A stretch of 16,423 nucleotides of DNA. Origin: an uncultured Eubacteriales bacterium. GTDB lineage: Bacteria; Bacillota; Clostridia; Oscillospirales; CAG-382. The position numbers and the translations under genes were made by a program. Below the pieces are notes generated by a model that was not told the origin of the DNA, did not search any database, and was given only the letters and a program-made list of their open reading frames with translations. Every line of letters starts with the position of its first letter. The first letter of the stretch is position 1. Where the stretch lies: contig URCT01000057.1 in assembly GCA_900546385.1 (NCBI GenBank), forward strand, positions 1-16,423, in the 5' to 3' direction. Below are positions 7,871 through 14,257 of the stretch, piece by piece.

Positions 7871-9097
7871 TTAATCTTCCTCCTTCGCACAAGCACGCTT
7901 CACGCCAAGCAACTGATAAAAAGCCCGAATATCCTGTTGGTTGCCGTATGTGCCGCGCTTCGTGCCCTCTCGCCATGCGGATAACAGCTGCGGCGAGCAG
8001 ATAACCTGTCGAATGGTTTCATAGATGCTTTCGTAAGTGTTTTCCATAATCCTGCCGCTAATCCGGTCCTCCACCTGTGAAGCGGCTGACTCATAATCGG
8101 TCACCAAACACGGCAAGCCCAAAATCTGCGCTTCCGTTACGGAAACGGGTTTTCCCTCATAACGGGAAGCGAGAAGGAACACATCCATCTGCTGCACATA
8201 CGGCAGCGGATTGAGCTTGTCGCCGTAAAGGATCACGGTATCCTCCATGCCCAAGGCTTCTACTTCCTGCTTAAAGCGTTCAAATTCGCCTCCGCCGCCG
8301 ATCAAGTGCCACAGAACGTCTTTGGTCAGACCCTCTTTTTTCAATGCATAAAAAACCTTTAACAAGCGGTCAAGACCTTTTACCTGTATATCACAGCGGC
8401 AAACCGTACAAAAATTGAGGTTTGCTTTTTGAAGGACGACCGTTTCCGCTTCGGCTTTCTTTCGCACAAGCTCCGCCGACAGAATGTTGGGAACGACATA
8501 GGTGTTCTCTTTATATTCGGGAAAAAACTCAAAAAACTGCTCCAGACAATTCTCCGAAATCAGGACGATGCCGTCTGCTTTGGCAAACGTTTTTCTGTCG
8601 ATTTCGGGAATCAGATAGCAGCTCTTATATTGCGGATGAATCCACACAAACCGCTTTATGGCGTTGATTTTGGAGGAAACGACATATTCGTTCGACCACC
8701 CCTCCATAAAGCCGATGGCATAATCGAACGACTCCTCCACGGTGCGCGACAGCGATACCTGTGAAGCCATGCCATAGTGCATCAGTATGTGCCGGAAATT
8801 GCCTTTCGGCGTGCGCCGGTATTTGAAAAAAGCGGTCAGTGCCTGAAAAAGGCGGCCATTCAAAACGGTTCGTATGATTTTGCGCTGTCCGGAGGAAAGC
8901 ACTTTTGACTCTCGATACGCCGGTGCCAATACATGAACAAACGCCGGAACGACTTCTAACAAAGGTCCGGTGTTTGTGTATAAAAGCAAATATATTTCAA
9001 AGCGATCCCGGTCAATGGTGTTCATAAGGGACAGCAATGCCGTTGAAGTGCCGCCGGTCATCATCGAATCGTATACAAATAAGATTTTTTTCTTCAC
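7871..9097 (-). CDS. GT4 family glycosyltransferase
   Basis: A 408-residue GT-B glycosyltransferase. The N-terminal half begins ILFVYDSMMTGGTSTALLSL (5-24), with a glycine-rich loop after the first strand. The C-terminal donor domain shows FCTVCRCDIQVKGLDRLL (229-246), LWHLIGGGGEFERF (262-275), VILYGDK (288-294) and SRYEGKPVSVTEAQILGLPC (311-330), giving the EX7E motif (Glu314 and Glu322) of retaining GT4 enzymes. Family role: transfer of a nucleotide-activated sugar to the growing undecaprenyl-linked unit at the cytoplasmic face. The start is GTG 9097, preceded by AAGGTGAT five bases upstream; an ATG seven bases further up is in another frame. The 57-bp gap after the ATP-grasp gene is the longest inside the operon and holds only this ribosome binding site. 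Donor and linkage are unknown. Confidence 0.9.
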   Translation of the reverse strand: MKKKILFVYDSMMTGGTSTALLSLMNTIDRDRFEIYLLLYTNTGPLLEVVPAFVHVLAPAYRESKVLSSGQRKIIRTVLNGRLFQALTAFFKYRRTPKGNFRHILMHYGMASQVSLSRTVEESFDYAIGFMEGWSNEYVVSSKINAIKRFVWIHPQYKSCYLIPEIDRKTFAKADGIVLISENCLEQFFEFFPEYKENTYVVPNILSAELVRKKAEAETVVLQKANLNFCTVCRCDIQVKGLDRLLKVFYALKKEGLTKDVLWHLIGGGGEFERFKQEVEALGMEDTVILYGDKLNPLPYVQQMDVFLLASRYEGKPVSVTEAQILGLPCLVTDYESAASQVEDRISGRIMENTYESIYETIRQVICSPQLLSAWREGTKRGTYGNQQDIRAFYQLLGVKRACAKEED

Positions 9098-9154
9098 GGC
9101 GCATCACCTTCTCTGCCCTTATGTCTTTCTAAGTATGCCGCATCCGTCGACGCG

Positions 9155-10348
9155 TTATTTTCTTAAGCCAAGCTTATCCAAAACAAAAACGATATACAAA
9201 CGGAAGCGTTTCAGAACGATATCCTGCAAAATCTGCTTATTTCTGCCTTTTTTGGCAAATTCATACGGAGCCGGATCGTCCTTGTCGTAATACTTGAAAA
9301 GCGTTGCCTCCTCCATATCCTTTTTCCACACGCTTTTCTTAACGTTTCTCATGAGCACGTTTTCTTTGTCAAACAGCTCATCAATAAACCACTGTTTTCC
9401 GGTCACCTTGACGGGTATCTGCGAATAATCAAGGCCCGCAGCACTGTAAACGTAAGCAAGCGGAAGGTTCGCACCGGCCTGATAGAAATAGTGTGACGTG
9501 CCGTCGTTTCGTAAATTGACCTCAAAAAAATAAGCCTTGTCTTTTAACAGGCCATACTCAACGCTGAATAAGCCATGGTAGTCGATACGCTCGAGGAACC
9601 GGCAAATCTTTTCCGTATCGGCACACGCCGGAATGTCTGCCGTAAAATATCCGTGCGAAGACGAGCCGCTGTCTGACAGCCGATCACGGAAAAAGCTGCC
9701 GGCAAAAACGGTCTTGCCGTCCCACATTCTTGCGCCGTACACAAGAAGATCCAATTCTTTTGGAATATACTGCTGCAAGATGAATTCCGAATCCGGCCGG
9801 ACATACCGCATGGTGCGTTTTAACGCTTGTTCGTTCTTGCAGATCTTGAACTTGAATTCGTTATAGTGTCCCGGCTTTTGGTGGCTGGGCTTGATGAGAC
9901 ACGGAAATTCGATGCCGCGAAGATCGTCGCCTTTCTTTACGGCTCTCGATTTCGGACACAGGATGCCAAGCTCTTCGGCAAGTGCGGTCATGGTGTTTTT
10001 GTCGATGTATTTTTCCACATTGCCTTTGACGGTTGTGCCGGGCACGATGAAATGCTTTTCAAAGTCATCCTTGTGTCTGTCCACATAGGTGATAATATCA
10101 TCACTTGCAATAATCAAAATCGGCTTTTTTTCTTCACCGGAAAAATGCTCAAACAAATAGCTGCGGCCGTCCTCGATGGTGGCGGTTTCGACATAGTTTC
10201 GGCAATACTTGCTTTTTACGGCCATTCCGGCAGAGCCTTTGACCAAAAACAGCAAGTCTAACGCTGCGCTTCCCAGTTCACGCATTAAGCCGAGCGTATT
10301 AAAATCGTCGATACTCCAGACGATCACCTTATTTTCTGCTTTTTCCAT
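9155..10348 (-). CDS. ATP-grasp carboxylate-amine ligase-like protein
   Basis: A 397-residue cytosolic protein with the ATP-grasp arrangement: an N-terminal Rossmann-like preATP-grasp domain (about 1-110), a phosphate-contact lysine in FPCLIKPSHQKPG (148-160), a second strand pair EFILQQYIPKELDLLVYGAR (188-207), and metal-binding acids in LFSVEYG (260-266) and FFEVNLRNDG (274-283: Glu276, Asn278). The family activates a carboxylate as an acyl phosphate and couples it to an amine or thiol. In a polysaccharide operon, directly after a sugar deacetylase gene, a plausible job is linking an amino acid or other acid to an amino sugar, but substrates are not readable. ATG 10348 has AAGGTGAT six bases upstream and lies 6 bp after the deacetylase stop. 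The last 30 residues are basic and hydrophobic and may contact the membrane. Confidence 0.85.
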   Translation of the reverse strand: MEKAENKVIVWSIDDFNTLGLMRELGSAALDLLFLVKGSAGMAVKSKYCRNYVETATIEDGRSYLFEHFSGEEKKPILIIASDDIITYVDRHKDDFEKHFIVPGTTVKGNVEKYIDKNTMTALAEELGILCPKSRAVKKGDDLRGIEFPCLIKPSHQKPGHYNEFKFKICKNEQALKRTMRYVRPDSEFILQQYIPKELDLLVYGARMWDGKTVFAGSFFRDRLSDSGSSSHGYFTADIPACADTEKICRFLERIDYHGLFSVEYGLLKDKAYFFEVNLRNDGTSHYFYQAGANLPLAYVYSAAGLDYSQIPVKVTGKQWFIDELFDKENVLMRNVKKSVWKKDMEEATLFKYYDKDDPAPYEFAKKGRNKQILQDIVLKRFRLYIVFVLDKLGLRK

Positions 10349-10354
10349 GCAATA

Positions 10355-11137
10355 TCACCTTTGTATCAGTTCCATCAGCGGTAAAACGCTTAATGTATGT
10401 GCTTCCGTCATGTCGCTAAATGCGGAACACAGCTTTTCAAAATTCGCTTTGTCCCAGCTCCAGGGATCCTTGCCGCACAGCGGATGCTCTGCCGCAAGAA
10501 TGCTGTGTAACATCAACACCACCGCCGTGTTGTCCGGCAGTGCGCGCACAAAATCGGCAATCTGCTCGGCCGTATTCGTCGATTTTACGACGACGCTCGG
10601 AATATTTGTGCGGCTGCCGTCGCCATACAAAAAAACATTCTCCGCATTGAAGCGGCGATACGCCCATTTGGATTTCAAAACGGAAGACAATCCATAGAGC
10701 ACTTTGTTTTTGAGTTTTGCGGTGTCGCACGCCCGTCCGCGTCGGATATATGCGATTTTTTCGCCATAGTCGCTTTCGAAGAGTGCGTTGATTTCGGTTT
10801 CGGAGACACGGGAATTCGGGATCGAAATGCCCCACGAATCGTTTTGGATGCCCCACTGCTGCAGCTTTTCCAAAGCTGAGCGCATATCCGCAACCGTCGT
10901 TTGATGTTTGTCGCCATGCAAGCCGATCTCCCAGCCGGAATCGTATAACGCTTTTATTTCATCGACCGTCAACGGATCGGACGGGCTTCGGAGAACGTCC
11001 TTTTCCACCCAAGTGCCGTCGATAAAGCCGGTGGTGATATACACGGTTCCGCGAAACCGATAGCTCTCCATAATGTGCTTGACGAGCGAATAATTATCCG
11101 ATCTTCCGTCGTCAAACGTGAACGCGGCATATTTCAT
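10355..11137 (-). CDS. NodB-homology polysaccharide deacetylase family protein (CE4-like)
   Basis: A 260-residue protein with the NodB homology core. FTFDDGRSDN (6-15) supplies the catalytic-base and metal-ligand Asp pair (Asp9, Asp10). IGLHGDKH (71-78) supplies His74 and His78 of the metal-binding HxxxH, and VVLMLHS (206-212) supplies the late catalytic-type His211. The metal triad therefore looks intact. There is no signal peptide or membrane segment; the motif begins six residues from the N terminus. This points to a cytoplasmic enzyme acting on a nucleotide- or lipid-linked sugar rather than on finished wall polymer. CE4 enzymes usually remove N- or O-acetyl groups. ATG 11137 has AGGAGC eight bases upstream, overlapping the upstream glycosyltransferase stop region (9-bp gap). 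The ATP-grasp gene follows after 6 bp. Substrate is not identified. Confidence 0.88.
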   Translation of the reverse strand: MKYAAFTFDDGRSDNYSLVKHIMESYRFRGTVYITTGFIDGTWVEKDVLRSPSDPLTVDEIKALYDSGWEIGLHGDKHQTTVADMRSALEKLQQWGIQNDSWGISIPNSRVSETEINALFESDYGEKIAYIRRGRACDTAKLKNKVLYGLSSVLKSKWAYRRFNAENVFLYGDGSRTNIPSVVVKSTNTAEQIADFVRALPDNTAVVLMLHSILAAEHPLCGKDPWSWDKANFEKLCSAFSDMTEAHTLSVLPLMELIQR

Positions 11138-11146
11138 AGGCGGCTC

Positions 11147-12031
11147 CTATCGTTTTAACATGACGAAGAATTGCACGGGAGATGCCATTAACGAACACAT
11201 GGCATTCGTCAGACCTCGGCCATACCTTTTCCGCCGTATTTCGGTATATGCAAGAACCGCATAGTGCCGCATGGTGATATAGCGAACATCGCAGGGACTA
11301 AGCTGTTCAAAAAACGTTTTTTTATACTGATAGAGTGTGTTTTCACCGTTTATTTTTCCGTCACCGCTCGACAAGCCGCCCTCTCCGGTATGCACATACG
11401 CTTTCACGTCGCAGCCCGGAAGATAGCCGAATTTTCCGCCGCCCTCGATCGCCCGCAGCATCAGATAGAATTCATCGCCCACATTGATCGGCGCAAAGCC
11501 GCCGATGCGCGTTAAATACTCCTTCTTCAACATCATGGTATCCGTGCCGGTCATATGGTATTTCAAGTGATAGACCTTTAAGGCAGACGCTGAGGTGTCC
11601 GAGACATACGAGCGAATCCGCCGATCGATCTCTTTGCCCTCTTCGTTGTAAAGAACCAAGTCCGTGATACAATAGTCACAGCCGGTCTCTTCCATAAATT
11701 CCGCCTGCTTACGCACTTTATCGGGCAGATAAATATCGTCGTCGTCCAAAAAGGTAACATAATAGCCGCTTGCCGCTTCGATACCGATATTGCGCGTCTT
11801 CGCGGAACCTTTGTTGGAGGGATTTATAATGTGCTTGAACGGAATCTCCGGAAAGTCCTTACGGAACGCATCGACGATTTTTGTCACCTTACCGTTCCAC
11901 GCGGCATCTCCGTTATCATCCACCAAAACGATTTCCATTTGCGGATACGTTTGCTTTGCGAGCGATTGAAGCGCGTTTTTGAGTTCGGCTTCGCGTTTAT
12001 ACGTGGCGACCACAACACTGACGGATTTCAT
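11147..12031 (-). CDS. GT2 family glycosyltransferase
   Basis: A 294-residue GT-A fold inverting glycosyltransferase. It opens with VSVVVATYKREAELKNAL (4-21), typical of GT2, then IVLVDDNGD (34-42) for nucleotide binding, SAKTRNIGIEAASGYYVTFL (76-95) and the metal-binding DDDD at 96-99. GTDTMMLKKEYLTRIGGF (162-179) and GDEFYLMLRA (185-194) provide the catalytic acidic region of the ED type. No transmembrane helices are evident apart from a mildly hydrophobic C terminus. It is probably the second-step enzyme, adding a sugar onto the undecaprenyl-diphosphate-sugar made by the phosphoglycosyl transferase encoded just upstream, whose gene it overlaps by four bases (ATGA). The donor sugar is not predictable. 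Confidence 0.92.
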   Translation of the reverse strand: MKSVSVVVATYKREAELKNALQSLAKQTYPQMEIVLVDDNGDAAWNGKVTKIVDAFRKDFPEIPFKHIINPSNKGSAKTRNIGIEAASGYYVTFLDDDDIYLPDKVRKQAEFMEETGCDYCITDLVLYNEEGKEIDRRIRSYVSDTSASALKVYHLKYHMTGTDTMMLKKEYLTRIGGFAPINVGDEFYLMLRAIEGGGKFGYLPGCDVKAYVHTGEGGLSSGDGKINGENTLYQYKKTFFEQLSPCDVRYITMRHYAVLAYTEIRRKRYGRGLTNAMCSLMASPVQFFVMLKR

Positions 12032-12705
12032 TTGGTTGCTGCCTCCCGTTTTACGGCCGCTTTTGCGTCTTCCTTCTTTTTCAGTTCACCAGTGCCGCCT
12101 TCCACAACGCCGTCGGATTTCAACACGCTGACGATGGTGCCGAAGAAGCACTTGACATCCATCACAAAGCCTTTGCCTTTTCCAGCGTTCAGTGCCGCGG
12201 CATATTCTCCGTCAAGCTTTGCCTTCTCGGCGATTTCCAATTCATCGCGGCCATTGATCTGCGCCCAGCCGGTAATGCCGGGTTTGATGTCATTGGCGCC
12301 GTATTTCTCGCGTTCTGCAATCAAATCCTCTTGGGACCACAATGCCGGACGCGGACCAATTGCCGAAAGCTTTCCCGTAAACACCTGATAGATCTGCGGA
12401 AGCTCGTCAAGGCTGGTCTTGCGGATAAAGCGGCCGACGCGCGTTATGTATTGATCGGGATTTTCAAGAAGATGCGTCGGCGTATCATGCGGCGTAGACA
12501 TTTTCATGCTGCGGAACTTCCAAATCATGAAATAGGTTATCTTTCCGTTTTTCTTTTGGCCGACGCGCTTTTGTTTGAACAAAATGGGACCCGGATCATC
12601 GATTTTGATTGCAATGGCAATAATCAACATCGGAAGTGCCAACAGCACAATGCCGATAATCGACAAAACCAAATCAAAGACTCGTTTTATAACGTGCTTA
12701 TACAT
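12028..12705 (-). CDS. Initiating sugar transferase (monotopic phosphoglycosyl transferase, WbaP/PglC type)
   Basis: A 225-residue enzyme that transfers a sugar phosphate from a UDP-sugar to undecaprenyl phosphate, starting repeat-unit assembly. It has one hydrophobic reentrant helix (about 12-34), DDPGPILFKQKRVG (36-49), the KFRSM motif (63-67), the catalytic Asp-Glu pair in SLDELPQ (98-104), SAIGPRP (114-120) and PGITGWAQINGRD (142-154). Length fits the PglC-like short form, lacking the N-terminal five-helix domain of WbaP. The last 20 residues are a lysine/alanine-rich tail outside the conserved fold. It is the first gene of the big operon, beginning at ATG 12705 with GGAG eight bases upstream and about 50 bases downstream of a near-consensus promoter. 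The sugar is not certain; HexNAc or a dideoxy-amino sugar is usual for this group. Confidence 0.94.
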   Translation of the reverse strand: MYKHVIKRVFDLVLSIIGIVLLALPMLIIAIAIKIDDPGPILFKQKRVGQKKNGKITYFMIWKFRSMKMSTPHDTPTHLLENPDQYITRVGRFIRKTSLDELPQIYQVFTGKLSAIGPRPALWSQEDLIAEREKYGANDIKPGITGWAQINGRDELEIAEKAKLDGEYAAALNAGKGKGFVMDVKCFFGTIVSVLKSDGVVEGGTGELKKKEDAKAAVKREAATK

Positions 12706-12762
12706 AACGTTTTCTCCGTTTTCATTACATTCTGTTCAAAAAATCATTTTACACATAGTAAT

Positions 12763-12791
12763 ATAATACTACATATATAAGAAAATGTCAA
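12763..12791 (-). promoter_or_regulatory. Near-consensus sigma-A promoter of the large polysaccharide operon
   Basis: On the minus strand a perfect -35 TTGACA (12791-12786) is followed after 17 bases by TATTAT (12768-12763), one mismatch from consensus. Predicted transcription start is near 12756, giving a leader of about 50 bases with a GGAG site before the ATG at 12705. An imperfect palindrome, TAGTA-N6-TACTA (12756-12771), covers the -10 and start region and could be an operator, though it is AT-rich and may be chance. Confidence 0.78.
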
Positions 12792-12885
12792 TAGGTTGAA
12801 CGTGCCGCATCTGTGAACAAAGTTTGCGTAAAATCCCTTTTTACAGGCAACGGCGGCGACTTTATCCGGATACGTGTCATTTTCC

Positions 12886-13998
12886 TTAACGCCAGGGTTC
12901 GGTCGGTTTTCCTTCGAGTATGTCGGCAATCCGCTTGCAGGCCTTGCCGTCGCCATACGGGTTGCAGGCCTTGCTCATGGCTTCATAGGCTGAGCGGTCG
13001 TTAAGCAGTCGGGTGAATTCTTTATAGATGACCTCCTCAGAGGTTCCCACAAGCTTCAAAGTGCCGGCCTCAACGCCTTCGGGACGCTCCGTGGTATCGC
13101 GCATGACCAAAACGGGCACGCCATAGGCCGGTGCTTCCTCTTGAATGCCGCCTGAATCGGTTAAGATCAGATAGGCGCGCGATTCAAAGTTGTGGCAGTC
13201 AAACACTTCGATCGGCTCGATGATATGGATCCTGTCGCACGAGCCAAGCTCCTCATCCGCCGCCTTGCGGACAAGCGGATTCATATGGATCGGATACACG
13301 GCCTTACAATCGGGATGCTCGTCAAGCACCCGGCGGATGGCACGGAACATATGGTGCATCGGCTCGCCCAAATTCTCGCGCCGGTGCGCGGTGATGAAAA
13401 TCAGCTTATCCTTGCCGACCCATTCCAGTTCGGGATGCGTATAGTTTTCCTTCACGGTGTGTCCCATCGCGTCGATGACCGTGTTGCCGGTGACATAAAT
13501 GCTCCTCGGATCTTTGCCTTCGTGCAAAAGGTGTTCTTGGGCAAGTGCGGTCGGCGCGAAATTGTATTTTGCCACAAGGCCGATGCCCTGTCGGTTAAAC
13601 TCTTCGGGAAACGGCGAATAGATATTGTAGGTGCGCAAACCGGCTTCGACGTGTCCTACCGGAATTTGCAGATAGAAGCACGCAAGAGCCGTGACAAAGG
13701 CCGTGGACGTATCGCCGTGCACCAGCACCACATCCGGACGGATTTCCTCCAAGACCGGCTTCACGCGCTCCAAAATACACGTGGTGATATCAAATAACGT
13801 TTGGCCTTGCTTCATCACGGCCAAATCATAGTCCGGCTTTTCGCCGAACACCTCAAACACCTGGTCGAGCATCTGCCGGTGCTGACCGGTGGAAAGTAAA
13901 ATCGTTTCAAGGTCTTTTCTGCCGCGAAGCTCTTTGACAAGCGGCATCATTTTAATGCAGTCCGGCCGACAGCCGACTGTTACGACAATTTTCTTCAT
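12886..13998 (-). CDS. wecB: UDP-N-acetylglucosamine 2-epimerase (non-hydrolysing)
   Basis: A 370-residue cytosolic GT-B-fold epimerase interconverting UDP-GlcNAc and UDP-ManNAc. Features: GCRPDCIKMMPL (9-20) at the N terminus, TGQHRQML (37-44), VLVHGDTSTAF (91-101), VGHVEAGLRT (114-123), SPFPEEFNRQ (128-137), VTGNTVIDAM (169-178), ITAHRREN (202-209), VYPIHMNP (234-241) and LTDSGGIQEEAP (279-290). This set marks the MnaA/WecB branch; CapG-type UDP-talosamine 2-epimerases have a different N-terminal region. The usual GTRPE reads GCRPD, with Arg11 and Lys16 kept. ATG 13998 has GGGAGA eight bases upstream. The gene has its own promoter and is separated by 180 bp, containing another promoter, from the rest of the locus. 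ManNAc could enter the capsule directly or serve teichoic-acid-like polymers elsewhere in the cell. Confidence 0.95.
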   Translation of the reverse strand: MKKIVVTVGCRPDCIKMMPLVKELRGRKDLETILLSTGQHRQMLDQVFEVFGEKPDYDLAVMKQGQTLFDITTCILERVKPVLEEIRPDVVLVHGDTSTAFVTALACFYLQIPVGHVEAGLRTYNIYSPFPEEFNRQGIGLVAKYNFAPTALAQEHLLHEGKDPRSIYVTGNTVIDAMGHTVKENYTHPELEWVGKDKLIFITAHRRENLGEPMHHMFRAIRRVLDEHPDCKAVYPIHMNPLVRKAADEELGSCDRIHIIEPIEVFDCHNFESRAYLILTDSGGIQEEAPAYGVPVLVMRDTTERPEGVEAGTLKLVGTSEEVIYKEFTRLLNDRSAYEAMSKACNPYGDGKACKRIADILEGKPTEPWR

Positions 13999-14035
13999 GT
14001 GAAGAATCTCCCGGGTAATCCATAAATCTCATTTT

Positions 14036-14062
14036 CGCAAACGGTCTGACAATCGTTTTGCG
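14036..14062 (-). promoter_or_regulatory. Stem-loop / inverted repeat in the wecB leader
   Basis: CGCAAAACG (14062-14054 on the minus strand) pairs with CGTTTGCG (14043-14036) around a 10-base loop, with a single bulged A. With the transcription start predicted near 14065, the hairpin would sit at the very 5' end of the wecB mRNA. No U tract follows, so it is not a terminator. It may stabilise the transcript or act at DNA level as an operator just downstream of the start. Function is inferred. Confidence 0.5.
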
Positions 14063-14071
14063 TGTATGTAT

Positions 14072-14100
14072 ATTTTACCACACTATTCTCAAAATTGCAA
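14072..14100 (-). promoter_or_regulatory. Sigma-A-like promoter of wecB with extended -10
   Basis: Minus strand: -35 TTGCAA (14100-14095, four of six consensus bases), 17-base spacer, -10 TAAAAT (14077-14072, five of six) preceded by TGG, an extended -10 element. Predicted start is near 14065, giving a leader of about 67 bases before the wecB ATG. It is the only good promoter I found between the upstream terminator and wecB. Confidence 0.7.
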
Positions 14101-14143
14101 TGCATTTTTCGCATTTCTTTCGGCAAATCGACGAAAAAATGCA
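14101..14143. repeat. Imperfect inverted repeat just upstream of the wecB -35
   Basis: TGCATTTTTCG (14101-14111) and CGAAAAAATGCA (14132-14143) are inverted copies differing by one extra A, separated by 20 bases. The repeat abuts the -35 box and lies between the upstream terminator and the promoter. This position would suit an activator or repressor site. The arms are AT-rich, so chance is not excluded. Confidence 0.4.
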
Positions 14144-14202
14144 GTTTTAAGAGCAAAAAACGGTTTTCGCGCACCAAAAATGTGCGATTTTTCAAAAACA
14201 AA

Positions 14203-14236
14203 CCGACCGGACAATCCTTTCAGACTGCCCGGTCGG
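14203..14236 (-). terminator. Rho-independent terminator of the MBL-fold hydrolase gene
   Basis: On the minus strand CCGACCGG (14236-14229) pairs perfectly with CCGGTCGG (14210-14203). The stem can extend inward through CAGTC/GATTG with one G-U pair. The T-rich tail TTTGTTTTTG follows. It begins about 20 bases after the TAG stop at 14258 and isolates the upstream gene from wecB. Confidence 0.85.
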
Positions 14237-14257
14237 GAAAATCATGCGGCTATGCAC

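Noticed and set aside
12828..12844. GTAAAA/TTTTAC hairpin after wecB as a terminator.
   Set aside because: The 6-bp stem has a single G-C pair and no following T tract, so it is too weak to call; read-through from wecB is likely.
12744..12956. Minus-strand 70-codon frame overlapping the wecB 3' end and the operon promoter.
   Set aside because: It is out of frame with wecB, covers a strong promoter, and its translation has no recognisable features.
14170..14186. CGCAC/GTGCG hairpin as a second terminator downstream of the MBL gene.
   Set aside because: The stem is only 5 bp, and the strong terminator at 14203-14236 already lies upstream of it.
13995..14201. Minus-strand 68-codon frame ending in an ATGA overlap with wecB, a possible leader peptide.
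   Set aside because: It would begin at a TTG in the terminator tail without a ribosome binding site, and the wecB promoter lies inside it. No start codon in that frame remains downstream of the predicted transcription start.
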